Origin: Hyalella azteca
Taxonomy: Eukaryota > Arthropoda > Malacostraca > Amphipoda > Hyalellidae
Assembly (NCBI RefSeq): GCF_000764305.2
Contig: NW_025944985.1
Location: 200,341 to 264,340, forward strand
Reading direction: 5' to 3'
Length of the DNA: 64,000 bases
Shown: positions 1-11,399 of the stretch, in pieces
Numbering within the stretch: the first letter of the stretch is position 1
Layout of the letters: the number at the start of each line of letters is the position of its first letter
Made by a program: the position numbers and the translations under genes
The notes under the pieces: generated by a model
What the model was told of the DNA's origin: nothing
What the model saw: the letters and a program-made list of their open reading frames with translations, nothing else
Databases searched by the model: none

Positions 1-836
1 TAAATTTTGTCGTGAATTTAATCCAACAAAGATCGATTGGCTGCGTTGAAATCCACGTCTGCGTGTAAGTCATAAATTTTAGCTATGTTTATGGATTTAT
101 CTTGTTTTTTATTTTGCTGTTAAACTGGAATATTTTTTTCTGGACCTATGTTGTTATTGCAAATAATCCGTATAATCATTGAGATATTTCCCACTTAATA
201 CGGACGGCTACACTCAATGATATAATATTTCCTTCGCTAATACGGAATGTTCTCACGGTTTTTCAAATGTCTATGTCTTTTGTACGGCGAACTTCTTCGA
301 TCAAAAAGTCATTTATTGCGCGTAAATCTCGCCATCACCCGAGTTATAGCAGACATGCGCATGAGGTGCGCATAAAGCGCCGTTACCTCAGAATCAGATC
401 ACGCGCACTCAACAAAGGTGAAATGTATCACCGCTGCCCGATAATCTGGTGATACATGCGAATTATGCCACAAGATCAATGCCTATCGTGCGAAGACTGC
501 GACGATTTCAGAGCAGACTTGTTTTTATCGCAACGCCTCCAGCGAAAACTGGAGAAAAATGTACACTTAAACTTTCCAGATGAAGTTTCCTTATAAAAAC
601 AAAAATGCAAGACTGCTTGGCTGGTCGTGACTTGTAGTCCTACAAGTCGACCGTAAGTTTGGACGACGAAAGTACAGTAATTCGGTTTCTTTGTGAACGA
701 GCGTTCAAAATTATTGAAATCTTCGTCAATATATTTAATTCATGTCATGACTATATATTCTGCGACGACGCAACAAAATCGTGAAATAGGATTGAACTGA
801 ACCAGATCTTGAATACGTTATTCAAGTTATTTATGC
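1..836. other. AT-rich DNA without recognisable gene
   Basis: I see no homologous reading frame, tandem array or RNA gene here. A small open frame at 267-452 is rich in Arg, Ser and His and resembles no family I know; it is most likely chance. Confidence 0.6.
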
Positions 837-1205
837 TACTTGTCACCTCTAAACACTTGCATGCTTCCTTTCTACTACTTGCCCACTGATTTAACCACTT
901 GTTCTCATTTAGCCACTCGCCCCTTTTAAACCTTTGTACCATTTTTTCCACTCGCCTCTTTTAACCTTTTGCTACCAGGAATGCCTTGCTCCTTTCACCA
1001 CTTGCTCCCTTTCGACTACTTTCCCCCTTTAAACTAAACTGCTTGCTCCCTCTCGACAACTTATACCCTCTTTAACTATTTGTTCCCTTGTGGCTACTTG
1101 CCCTTTTTAACCACTTGCTCCTGTTTGGTCACTTGCTCTTTTTGGTCACATGCCTCCTTTAAACCAGTTGCTTCTTTTTTAGCCACTTTACCATTGCTCC
1201 CGTTT
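837..1205. repeat. Degenerate pyrimidine-rich minisatellite
   Basis: Diverged copies of a 16-20 bp unit around CCACTTGCTCCCTTT follow one another. Variants include CACTCGCCCC, CACTTGTTCTC and CACTTGCTCTTTT. Copies are too diverged for an exact count. The open frames here follow from the T/C-rich strand. Confidence 0.75.
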
Positions 1206-4200
1206 TACCGCGATGTCTCATCCTGTTCAAGACTGACAAAAGTAATGTATTTTCCGTTGATTTTTAGTAATTCATTCCAAGTTTGTAGTATTTTTTTTGC
1301 GTTAAAACTCCTCCTTAGAGAGTGTTTTGTAATGCATCAGGAACTGCCACTCAAGATGTAATTTATTCAAACGTTTTTCTTCTACATGTTCCTGTCGAAG
1401 AACAAGAATGCAAGATGTGAAAAGCTGACTGACTTCATTGCTCAAGATACAACAATAAAAATTTCACATTGAAGTCTGTACCATCACTGTCATAGAAGAA
1501 GTAGAGCTGACACAAGTGAAAAAAATAATATTCAAGTTCTATAGTCGAAAGTTACATATTGTAATGCCACTGAAGAAACTGAGGTGGAGGCTGGCATAGA
1601 GGCAGGCAAGTTACATAAAGAAATATTTATAACATAGTATCCCCTTGCGACAGAAGGCCGTATATAGGCGCCGAGGAGGCAGGTATATATAAGAGGTGAA
1701 TCGTTATCAAGCCCGTCTGGCAGACAGAACCTTCTCGAGCGAAGCACTTATCTCTATTTAACGCACTCCCTCCGTAATTGTCTTGCTATCGTTGCGCAGC
1801 GATAACAGCGATAGCATCCAAAATGGCCGCTCGCTAACGCTTAAAAACACCCTCCATGGGTCAACCACTCGTGCAGTAACTTGAGCTCGGAGATCAAAGA
1901 TATTAGCGTGCCAAATGATTGCTATTTGGTAGGAAATTTTTGCTTGTATCTCTTGGTGGTAGCTAAAAATATCGTTTGAAATTGTTGTTTTGAAATTAGT
2001 ACTTTTCAAATTTAACATTAATATTTACTAACGCAACGAGTCTTTCTCGATAGGGTACAAAATTTCGATGGATGATTCAGTGAACTTCCGTCACAGGCAT
2101 TTTAGTTGAGCGTGCTACTGCTGAATATAACGTCTTGCAAGCATCCGAGGCTAAGCATTTTAGTGACCCAGACACAAGTCAGTTAATTGCGTGACGACAA
2201 ATTACTGGAGAATCTCTGAGCCTACAAACAGGCGGTTGAACTTGAATAACTAAAATCACCTATCCCATATAGATCAATGCAAAATAATGTAAGAAACATA
2301 CAATAATAATGCATAATGTCAGCCTTCCATTAAACAAACATTCAGGAAGTTTGAAGTTCTCCATCGAAAACTTTTCAGAAATTTGCGGAATGCTGGAGAT
2401 TTTTCAGGAGGCAGACGACACCTGAGAGTCCGCTGCGTGTGGTCGCTGGCTGCGACGCCGTTTCCTACTACTGATAAAATCTTGAGCAATTTCTCTTGCA
2501 CTTGAGTGTTCCTAATCAGCTGTTTTGTTTAGCTCAATAGCAGCCAAATTTCCTATGCTAATACGATCATGCTACAAGCTAGTGACACTTGCCTCAGCCA
2601 AAACCCAGTTCATTTTCCGACAATCTAGCTTGAACTCCGAGGTGGCTTGTTCATGGGAGAAGCCTTTCTCAAGATTTATGCGTAGGATAGGAACAATTTA
2701 TGTCCTTTGGACGACTCTAGTGTTCCAAGGGACGGATCACTGTCTAGATCCCTTCGTGCTGATATGCTGCATTGGCTTCACATTAATTATCGTGAAGAAG
2801 TGAAAGGTGTTTTGAAGGAAGCCTGATACTATCAGGTGCATGATGAGCCACAGTCCAAAGCTGCGTGCGATTGAGAGAGACGTGTGCTCTGCGCATGCGC
2901 AAGATATTTGCTCTTCGTTCATAAATTCTAAGGCTTGTCGAATACGCCATAAATTATGGAATAAATTATTAGATCCTTCGTGCAGGAGTGTCCTCGGGAG
3001 CGTATCATATGTACGCTTTTTTTCTTCAACACTAAGCATCGTTCCAAAGATGGGTTCAATTGCAAGCACAATATTTGCAGAGGTTAATTATTGCCTTAGC
3101 TGTTTTAGAATAGAATTGTAAGAAATTGATTGACGTTACTAAATTCGGAAATCAGATTCTCGTTTGCTGTAATTTTTTCTCTGCAAAATAGCAGGGTCAG
3201 AGAAATCCATCGATACTCCCCCCGCTCACTCGACAGGCGTGGGTGCGGCTGTAGTTTCAGACGATCACCAGGTCTCTTCAAATTGTTCGTACCATGAGTA
3301 TATACGTTCAGTATATTGGCTTACGGGACCTCTGTTGAGCAACATAAGTACAATCAGATATAGGCTTAATGTATCTAAATTCAGCATCGGCTCAGGGTGC
3401 TTTACGGACTCCAGTTCCCTAAATCAGCTTACTTGATCTTATCACTCAATAAATTGGCTTTTTAACGGAAGGAAAAACGCGCCCACGAAAATCGGCAGCT
3501 GATTGTGCTATAATGTAAAGGTTGTGCTGTTATCGGCGTGGTTTGCAGACGTTACGAACACGAGGGATTGTTTGATGTAAACCCTAAAACATTAGGAGTT
3601 AAGTGGAAGCTTATCCTTGAAATAAATGAGTTTGGTGTGAACCACGAAATTTTAGTCAAGCGAAAGTATTTATATCTAAAGTAAATGATTGTTTGATAAA
3701 ATTGAAAGACAAAAACTCGAATAGAAGTTCATCTCTGGACTAAATGAGTGTAGTTATTTAATGAAAACTTGATACGCGCTAGTAATTCCCGAGTAACCCA
3801 GAGGTCTGAGGTATACATTCGGTTACGACGCGCGCAATAAGATTATTTAATGTTAATGCAAGTCAGCGATAAATAATACAGACAACAAATAAAGGTTAAG
3901 GGTTAAGGTTTAAAGCTTAAAGGGTTACGAATTCCATTGTGAGAAGCTATACTCCTGCCTTCATCCGTTAAACTTATTGTGAAATATTTACGTAATCATG
4001 CACATTGTGTTCAATCAATGATACAGTTTTTGAGTATTTGAAGATTCTAAATTTTCATCTATATGTTGAAACTAAATAAGGTGTGATAGTTAAACGGCGC
4101 GTCAATATCTATCATGCGTTTCTAAAATTTGAGTCTTATTTTATTAGGATTTATATTTATCTTACGCAATCCTCGCGCCACTGAAGCTATTCGATCGACT

Positions 4201-4301
4201 TTCCTCTTTGCTATAGGTATGGAATTGCTCGATATATTTTCGATATCCATCGGGAAATTAAATACTGCGTTAAATTTAATCTCATGCTTATCCCGTATAA
4301 C
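1206..4301. other. Unannotated AT-rich interval
   Basis: Both strands were read without finding a conserved domain, tandem array or RNA gene. Overlapping frames of 60-110 codons exist at 2319-3121 but lie on opposite strands and look like chance. A run near 3892-3925 contains GGTTAAGGG-like words but is not a regular telomeric array. Confidence 0.55.
1684..1720 (+). promoter_or_regulatory. Possible TATA-type core promoter
   Basis: TATATATAAG at 1684-1693 follows a short GC-rich stretch with GGCGCCG and precedes a GTTATCAAGCCCG segment in the expected start-site range. No coding frame is recognisable downstream, so this is a motif match only. Confidence 0.2.
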
Positions 4302-4620
4302 ACAACTTCAAGTTATGCATCAATTCAAAAATAACTATTCAAGGCTGATAATCAAGACATATATTACCTGAATTATCAGACCAAATGAGTTTTAAATCCA
4401 TCTTTTTAGTAGTTAATATACGATCCATATGAAGCGCTACGCCGGTTATAAGCTAATGAGCTTACAACTTCAAGTTATGCAGCAATTCAAAAATAACTAT
4501 CCAAGGCTAAGAATCAAGATATATATGATCTGAATTTCCAGACCAAATGAGTTTTAAATCCATCTTTTCAGTAGTTAATACATTCATGGAACGGCACGCC
4601 GGTTATAAGCTAATGATCTT
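4302..4620. repeat. Tandem duplication, 162-bp unit, two copies
   Basis: Copy 1 (4302-4463) and copy 2 (4464-4620) both begin ACAACTTCAAGTTATGCA and both end near GCCGGTTATAAGCTAATGA. They differ by scattered substitutions and small indels, so the duplication is not recent. Confidence 0.9.
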
Positions 4621-5148
4621 CAATTAGGCAGTTAAGGTGACGATGTAGAAGCTATCGCAGCGACGACAGACAATGACCCACGTCCTCCGCGCCCACAATC
4701 TTGGTTGTAATCACGGCTTTGGCACGCCCTTGCCGCTCTCGTAACGCCTGCAGCCCGCCTCACCGTCGGCTACAAGGGTGGCTTGAAACTCCTCAGCCGT
4801 GATCCCGATAACTCGATAAACCGGACACCGGTAAACCACTCAACAGACGCGACGCTCCTTGCAAAAAACTCCTGCCTTGATATGCATACTCAGGAGCTCC
4901 TGATCTCTTTAATGCATGGCGAACAGGCCAAGAAAAACTTTGATAAAATTATAAAAAGTCGAAGTTTTTGCCGAGGGTGGACAGGATCAAGCATGCCTTC
5001 CTTTTTATCATATTCATTAAGATTTAACAGGAATGAAGCGATAAGCCGTGGATGAGGCGATAGGATATATCAAGAACATCATTCGTTTTCAAGCATTAAG
5101 CTGCGAAATTATTGAATGGTGATTAGTGAACGTATGAGCCTCCAACAG
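4621..5148. other. Intervening DNA, moderate GC
   Basis: An open frame of 90 codons at 4783-5055 shows no domain I recognise. It has Ser/Arg-rich composition and no clear splice signals. Probably not a gene. Confidence 0.5.
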
Positions 5149-5452
5149 GAGTGAGGGATGTGAACTGAGAGTGAATGACGGGCTGGGAGAGTGAGGGACG
5201 GGCAGGGAGAGTGAGGGACGGACAGGGAGAGTGAGGGACGGGCAGGGAGAGTGAGGAACGGGCAGGGAGAGTGAGGGGCGGGAAGGGAGAGTGAGGGACG
5301 GGCAGGGAGAGTGAGGGACGAGGGACGGGCAGGGAGAGTGAAGGACGGGCAGGGAGAGTGAGGGACGGACAGGGAGAGTGAGGGACGGGCAGGGAGAGTG
5401 AGGGACGAGGGACGGGCAGGGAGAGTGAGAAACGGGCAGAGAGAGTGAGGGA
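5149..5452. repeat. 20-bp G-rich minisatellite
   Basis: About 15 copies of GGGACGGGCAGGGAGAGTGA with single-base variants; some copies carry an extra GGGACGA segment. Purines are almost entirely on the plus strand. All three minus frames are open because the unit lacks stop codons, giving Pro/Ser/Leu-rich translations that shift frame every unit. Confidence 0.95.
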
Positions 5453-5476
5453 CACTCGCCAGTAGAACCTTCGCAT

Positions 5477-5602
5477 GGGTCCACGTAGAGGGGGGGGCGG
5501 GCGGTTTGCACCCCGGAGGGGTCCAGCGAGAGGGGGAGGGGCGGCGCCCCCGTAAGGGTCCGCCGGGACGGAGGGGCGGGGGGCGGCGCCCCGTAGGGTC
5601 AA
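5477..5602. repeat. GC-rich repeat, about 38-bp unit, three copies
   Basis: Three copies begin GGGTCC and contain long G runs followed by GGCGGCGCCCC-type palindromic sequence. A fourth GGGTC start marks the end. This is among the most GC-rich parts of the window and contains several runs of four or more G. Confidence 0.8.
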
Positions 5603-5699
5603 CAAAGGTGCTGCTATCAGACACTCGCAGCCTCTGGAGCAAGCCGCCCTGGGCTGCGAGATAAGACCTCCGTCCAGCCGCGTCCAATATTATGGCGCG

Positions 5700-5901
5700 T
5701 GTTGCGTCGTGCAACTCTGATGTTGCGTCGTGCAACTCTGATGTTGCGTAGTGCAACTTTGATGTTGCGTCGTGTAACTCTGATGTTGCGCCGTGCAACT
5801 CTGATGATGTGTCGTGCAACTCTGATGTTGCGTCGTGCAACTCTGATGTTGCGTCGTGCAACTCTGATGTTGCGTCGTGCAACTCTGATGTTGCGTCGTG
5901 C
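5700..5901. repeat. 21-bp minisatellite with hairpin unit
   Basis: About ten copies of a unit that starts GTTGCGTCGTGCAAC and ends TCTGAT. GTTGC and GCAAC are inverted around a 5-base centre, so each unit can form a hairpin. A few copies carry single substitutions. The array ends at an ambiguous base at 5902. Confidence 0.95.
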
Positions 5902-5902
5902 N

Positions 5903-6324
5903 CATTTGATGCTGTTGTTGCAGTTGTTGCAGTTGTTGCATTTGATGCTGTTGTTGCAGTTGTTGCATTTGATGCTGTTGTTGCAGTTGTTGCAGTTGTT
6001 GCATTTGATGCTGTTGTTGCAGTTGTTGCATTTGATGCTGTTGTTGCAGTTGTTGCAGTTGTTGCATTTGATGCTGTTGTTGCAGTTGTTGCATTTGATG
6101 CTGTTGTTGCAGTTGTTGCAGTTGTTGCATTTGATGCTGTTGTTGCAGTTGTTGCATTTGATGCTGTTGTTGCAGTTGTTGCAGTTGTTGCATTTGATGC
6201 TGTTGTTGCAGTTGTTGCATTTGATGCTGTTGTTGCAGTTGTTGCAGTTGTTGCATTTGATGCTGTTGTTGCAGTTGTTGCAGTTGTTGCAGTTGTTGCA
6301 GTTGTTGCAGTTGTTGCAGTTGTG
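5903..6324. repeat. 63-bp higher-order minisatellite (36 + 27)
   Basis: Two unit lengths alternate strictly. Both begin ATTTGATGCTGTTGTTGC; the 36-bp form has two further AGTTGTTGC blocks and the 27-bp form has one. The pair gives a 63-bp higher-order period repeated about six times. The right end decays into seven or more AGTTGTTGC blocks. The minus strand reads as Gln-rich in one frame and Cys/Asn-rich in another, but every frame is open, so openness is no evidence of coding. Confidence 0.95.
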
Positions 6325-6439
6325 TGAGGTTATCCGAAAATGGCTACAGTGATTCTGTGTACCGACGGCCATCAGTTACTCTCTCCATTATGACGTAAAT
6401 ATTGAGAGTTTCCGGGAAAACGTCACGTTTCGTAACGCA

Positions 6440-6631
6440 TCCAACGTCACCCGCCGTCTCATGGGCACCGGGCAACGTGACCGCACCTCACGTCACCCGC
6501 CGTCTGACGGGCACCGGGTGACGTGACCGCACCTCACGTCACCCACAGTCTGATGGACACCGGGCGACGTAACGCACCTCACGTCACCCGCCGTCTGACG
6601 GGCAGTGGGTGACGTAGCGCACGTCGCAGGA
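6440..6631. repeat. 46-bp GC-rich array of nested hairpins with CRE-like sites
   Basis: Four copies start at about 6445, 6491, 6537 and 6582. Each has CGTCACCCG and later CGGGTGACG, a 9-bp inverted pair, enclosing a smaller hairpin CCGTC-T-GACGG. The outer arms carry TGACGT/ACGTCA-like words that resemble CREB/ATF half-sites. Degenerate copies partly keep the pairing. Confidence 0.9.
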
Positions 6632-6837
6632 CGCCGGCCGTCGCATCCCGCGCAGATTGTCGTCAATTGGTCATCAAAGGACCGAGGACGAGAGCCTGCA
6701 GCTGCACGTCAGCGCGCGCGTAGGCCCGCGACGACAGTTGCGGCGAGGGAACAGCAACAGTTCCTCCGCTGCCCTCGTCGCGTCCGTACCTCGGCCGCCG
6801 CGGTCTCCGGGACCTCAATGGGAGCGGCGGCCTCCAT
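6632..6837. other. GC- and CpG-rich spacer between arrays
   Basis: This segment is rich in CG dinucleotides (GCGCGCGCG, CGGCCGCCGCGG) and carries no repeat I can see. It resembles a CpG island by eye. The overlapping frames have no recognisable domain. Confidence 0.45.
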
Positions 6838-7222
6838 AGCTACCCTCGTTTGCTTCCTTTGCTACCCTCGTTTGCTTCCTTCGCTACCCTCGTTTGCTTC
6901 CTTCGCTTCCCTCGTTTGCTTCCTTTGCTCCCCTCTTTTGCTTCCATCACTACCCTCGTTTGCTTCCTTCGCTACCCTCGTTTGCTTCATTCGCTACGCT
7001 CGTTTGCTTCCTTCGCTACCCTCGTTTGCTTCCTTAGCTACCTACCCTCGTTTGCTTCCTTCGCTACCCTCGTTTGCTTCATTCGCTACCCTCGTTTGCT
7101 TCCTTAGCTACCCTCGTTTGCTTCCTTAGCTACCCTCGTTTGCTTCCTTCGCTACCCTCGTTTGCATCCTTCGCTACCCTCGTTTGCTTCCTTCGCTACC
7201 CTCGTTTGCATCCTTCCCTACA
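6838..7222. repeat. 22-bp minisatellite
   Basis: About 17 copies of a unit containing TACCCTCGTTTGCTTCCTTC with variants TTAGC, TTTGC and CATTC. The period is not a multiple of three, so plus-strand translations repeat every 22 residues. Confidence 0.95.
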
Positions 7223-8188
7223 CGTTAGTTTTATTCTTGTCAATTTTCCTGGTGCCATGACGTCTCTATAACTTCGGAATCTTTGGAAGCCTCCGATAAA
7301 ATAACTATGTAATGTAGGCATCTACAAACAATTGGTTCAAAAATTAAATCTAAAGTAGAGTGGATTAGTCGCGATGAAAAATTGACAACTGGTGGCGTCG
7401 GCAAGCGGGTTTCTCCATTATGCTGGACTGGATCATTCTAAAAATTAAGATTTTTATTATATTTTACATTGAATTGAATGACATTGTTTGGAACTTGGAA
7501 ATTCCCAAACACGATAGCGATATTTGTTTGGAAAAGTGCAGAAATGATTGAACGGTTGGAAAATATCATGGATTTTAAACAAATTAACTCATAGTTTACG
7601 CCAGATTTTCACTAACGCAGGTCAATAAAAATTTATCTCGTTTTATGGCGAATTAAGTCTAAGAACGTTAATAAACATAAGTAAATAGCTTTTAATTCAT
7701 GCTTTATACTTTCAGATTGAAATATTTATAGCATAAAACATCTTTGCACATGCTCGTTTGGAATTAAATGTGTGACATTCTGAACGCAGTGATGAATGAC
7801 GTTCATGAATGTGACGTGAAGTGGTATCATGTAGAAGTGACCAAAACTTTATTAATCGGTATTAAGTATCAGTATTATTAAGCGTCTGCAAAAGATCAAG
7901 CAAAGAAGCCGAAGAAATTTGACTCTTCATTCATAACTGCGAAGCTCCGCCTAGCTGCAACTCGTCTGTCGTCGTGGCATGAGGTGAGACTATGTAGCAG
8001 AGTTATCATAAATTTAATACATTCTTATTGATTATACAATGAATGAAATAATTCTCCGTAATGGAAATATCCGGCTGATTATGGATTTTCGGGACCGTTT
8101 ATGAGCAGAAAATGTTTAGAGTCGTGAAGGTGAAAAATTTCGCTTCAAATTTTATTATAGCTTTGCGCCATTCACATTCTGGCGAGGC
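7223..8188. other. AT-rich unique DNA
   Basis: No array, conserved frame or RNA gene was recognised. The segment is strongly AT-rich with many stop codons in all frames. Confidence 0.6.
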
Positions 8189-8532
8189 ATCCATTCATTC
8201 GTTAATTCATTCATTAACTCATTCATTCCATTCAATGCCTTCGCTCTGGCGCCGACTTCTTTGGCTTAGCCACTGTACGATCTCTAATTTTGCCGCTGAA
8301 TGTTCACGCTTTGCCGCTGAATGTTCCGCTCTGTCGCTGAATGTTCTCGCTTTATCGCTGAATGGTTTCGCTTTGCCGCTGAATTCTCTCGCTTTCCTGC
8401 TGAATACTTATGCTTCGCCACTGAATGCTCTCGTTTTGCCACTTTAATGATCTTGCTTCGTCACTGAATGCCCTCAATTAGCCGCTGAATACCTTACGTT
8501 TTGACACTGAACGCCCTCGCTTTGATGCTGAA
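8189..8532. repeat. ATTC-rich run followed by a 21-bp minisatellite
   Basis: ATTCATT words cluster at 8189-8240. From about 8289 some 11 diverged copies follow of a unit around GCCGCTGAATGTTCTCGCTT. Most copies keep GCTGAAT or ACTGAAT. The core resembles that of the 17.4 kb array. Confidence 0.85.
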
Positions 8533-8735
8533 GGGTCCAAGCAGGCATCGCATGACCGTCCGCAACACATGAGAAGGAGCGATGCCGATCGATCCTGTTT
8601 TATATTTTATCCGTACTCGAATTTTGAATAAATATAACCAGCTTTAAGAACAACTTGATTCTGTCTTTCACGCAACCAAGTAAAATACAGAAGTACAATG
8701 CAGCCTGTGGCTCAGTCCTTGAGTCATTTTGTCGT

Positions 8736-8775
8736 CAGAAAAACTTACATCCCCCCCGGGGATGTAATTTTTCTG
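8736..8775. other. Strong hairpin, 18-bp stem with CCC loop
   Basis: CAGAAAAA-C-TTACATCCCC (8736-8754) pairs with GGGGATGTAATTTTTCTG (8758-8775); one C is bulged and the loop is CCC. It lies in otherwise unique AT-rich DNA. The role is unknown. Confidence 0.85.
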
Positions 8776-9052
8776 ATTTTGAGTTCAAAGTTTGTCTTAG
8801 ATCGTTGCTTATGCGAGTTACCAAGGCTATATGTATGATATTGAATGAAGCAGTGCGACCCAGGGAAATATCTTTCATTCGGCATCTTCTTTGTTAATTT
8901 CAGGGTCTTAACATTTATTTTTTGAATTGAGAGAGATGCGCCTACGGCCAGCGTTATCGGATCAATGCAGTGCCGCGTAATACCAGAATTTTTATCAATA
9001 ATTCTAGTTAAAAGCATTGAGCCTTAAGCCTTCATTCTCAATTCAAACGTGA

Positions 9053-9225
9053 CATCAGAATCATGAATGGCGAAGTAGATCAATCATTTACAACTCACAG
9101 ACCACCTGCATTCCTCATAAAAACCTGACTCCAGAATCGTAAATGGTGTGGATCGATCATTAACAACTCTGAGGTCACCCTCTTCGCAATGCTTCACCAG
9201 AATCATGAATGGCATAAACTCTGTG
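9053..9225. repeat. Diverged direct repeat, about 70-77 bp, three copies
   Basis: CAGAATCATGAATGG and the related CAGAATCGTAAATGG recur at about 9056, 9132 and 9199. The first two are followed by GATCAATCATTTACAACTC-like sequence. The third copy is short. Confidence 0.7.
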
Positions 9226-9423
9226 TCACGCACTATTTTGAAACTCTCTAGTGAGCGCAGGTGAGTGTGTGGTCGCAATTTTGTAAATTTCGTCGACAAG
9301 TTCACTCTTATAAAAATGAATTCGTGAACCTTCTAGAGGTTAAAACATGATACGAAAATAACGTATTTTCATAAATTCAATGTATTTTTCTATGAATCTT
9401 ATTAATTGGATATGGGAAAAAAA

Positions 9424-9727
9424 AACAAATATAAAAATCAATAGCAATAATGGAACACATAATTGAAAATTGAAGCATTTATACAAAGCACTATGAATCA
9501 TGATGGGAGCCAATAAATATTCACAGTTTCATAATTTCAAACATAGTTTCTGCACGTATGTCCGATACAAATCATTGTGCAACCAGACATACGCGTACAA
9601 GCTATTTTTGATATTATCAAACTCTTAATTGGCTCTCATCATAATTCATAATGCTTTGTATTAATGCTTCAATTTTCAATAATGCGTTTCATAATTTTTA
9701 TCGATTTTCTATCTTAATTTTTTATTT
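9424..9727. mobile_element. Foldback (long inverted repeat) element
   Basis: The left arm 9424-9564 and right arm 9583-9727 are imperfect reverse complements over about 140 bp, separated by about 18 bases. The best block is AAAATTGAAGCATTTATACA on the left against its near complement at 9657-9676; the AGCCAAT/ATTGGCT pair and the central CGTATGTCYG also match. No coding frame and no clear target duplication were found. This fits a foldback MITE or a hairpin-RNA source; an inverted duplication is the alternative. Confidence 0.75.
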
Positions 9728-10300
9728 GGGTGCACCAGGTTTTCGGGCCTACCATGTAAAAAATTTCCTTCAAAATTGAACAATTGAATAATTGTTGTTT
9801 TAAATTGTTGTGAAGTCAGCTGATTCGCGGATGTGAAATCTGGATAAACGCTTGGAACTCATAGTTACTCACAATTACCTTCGCTAAACTATGAAAGAAT
9901 TATTATTGTCCGTGAAAAGCAGACTGTGTGTTAATTGAACAAACATTACGATTGGCTGCCAGATTTCCGGTACAAAGACAGCCTTATGTAATATAAAAAA
10001 GTAATTTCTCGCTGAGAATGTTGTTTTAGTGACCGGTGCGTAACTGCGTGCATCAAAAAGCTAGGATCGCATCACATATATGTGTATACATATCTATGAA
10101 TTAGTAATGACTGGTAAGTAATATTTATAATTGTCAAGTAAAAACGCAATTTTTAAATACATTATGTAAGCTAGCCACACCGTGAAAATGTTCTTCACCC
10201 TTGGACAGAAAACACCACGTAACCTGCTCGTCCTATTCACATCATTGCACCAACAGAAACTAGTGAGTCTCTGGCTGATCGAATAGCGATGCACTTGTGT

Positions 10301-10356
10301 GGGTTATCCTAATGGTTGAATTAATATATTGTATTAATTCAACCATGGGTTATCCT
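10301..10356. other. Perfect palindrome flanked by 10-bp direct repeats
   Basis: ATGGTTGAATTAATA (10312-10326) and its exact reverse complement (10332-10346) flank a 5-base loop. GGGTTATCCT lies on both sides (10301-10310 and 10347-10356). The layout resembles a tiny insertion with a target-site duplication. Confidence 0.9.
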
Positions 10357-11399
10357 GACACATTTTGACCCGGTAAAAGGCGTAACCGTGCTCGAGCTGT
10401 GTTACAAAGGGTCACTACTGTATTAGGACATTATTTCCCATTCAGTTTTCAGAGTGCTGTTAACATGTTAGGAATGCTAGAATTAGCAATGACAGATTCA
10501 AATATGTACTATCAGTACCTATTTGTCTTGCATTATGTCTATAAAAATTGGAAAAATCGATACTCGAGAAACGTGAGCGGAACATGGCAACCGCTAGCGT
10601 ATTGAAACTGGATGGACAGACAGAGGGTTATATACAATCTCCTTGATGAAATCTATTATAATTTCCGCATTAAAAAATATATTTATTCCTACATTTTTCA
10701 AGGGGTTAAGTTCTTCACGGTTATAATTTGCAATTACATTCATATTCTTCAAGTAAGTGGCAACGATGTTTCAATATGTAATCGGACGGTTTCGCATTAT
10801 TTATTAATCGGTTAAAGTTGCCGTAAAGAAGTGCTGGAGCTTAGCGATTCGAATTTACCGTATCAAGCGACGCTGATTCACCTAACTAATACAACTTATT
10901 TGGAAGTTATAAATTTATAAATAAATTCAAGGCTTTTCAGTCATTTTTTCATATCTTCAATCTTTTTTCGTACGTAATTGAGTCATGTGTACCAAAGAAT
11001 AGGTTGACCAAAAAATGATCATACAAAGCGCTTATGGAAAGATATTTACTCTATCTGCATTAATGTGAAGCCACGCTATTAGGGTTGGCTTAGATCCAAG
11101 TCCATGAAGGAAACCAGCTCGCGATTCGAACTCATTTTAAACACATGAGACGCACGAGGCTATACTTATAAACTCCTTATAGTGCACGATTGTTTTCAAA
11201 AATGGTTCAGAAATTCCAAAAATGGCTCCGTAAAATTTTCAGAAAACAGCGCGATGATCAATACGTATATTTTCCTGTTTCGAATGTGTCCAAGATCCAA
11301 CGGGTTAAAATAAAGCAATAAAAAAGTCGCGAATTTTTTATTTAAACTAAATTAATTGAAGTAAAATAGTGAAGAATTATCGATGCTAGCAATCTGCGT
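10357..11399. other. AT-rich unique DNA
   Basis: Two short plus-strand frames (10399-10605, 10612-10815) are Tyr- and Ile-rich and match no family I know. No other structure was recognised. Confidence 0.55.

Noticed and set aside
3892..3930. Telomere-like GGTTAAGGGTTAAGG
   Set aside because: It is only two or three imperfect words and does not match the TTAGG or TTAGGG period.
5089..6372. Long open frames (up to 257 codons) including Pro/Ser-rich and Gln-rich proteins
   Set aside because: They coincide with tandem arrays and all or most frames are open on one or both strands. The units simply lack stop codons. No signal peptide, splice site or non-repeat domain supports coding.
11090..11170. 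Possible tRNA from a GAGTTCGAATCGC word on the minus strand
   Set aside because: No acceptor stem, A-box or anticodon arm can be formed around it.
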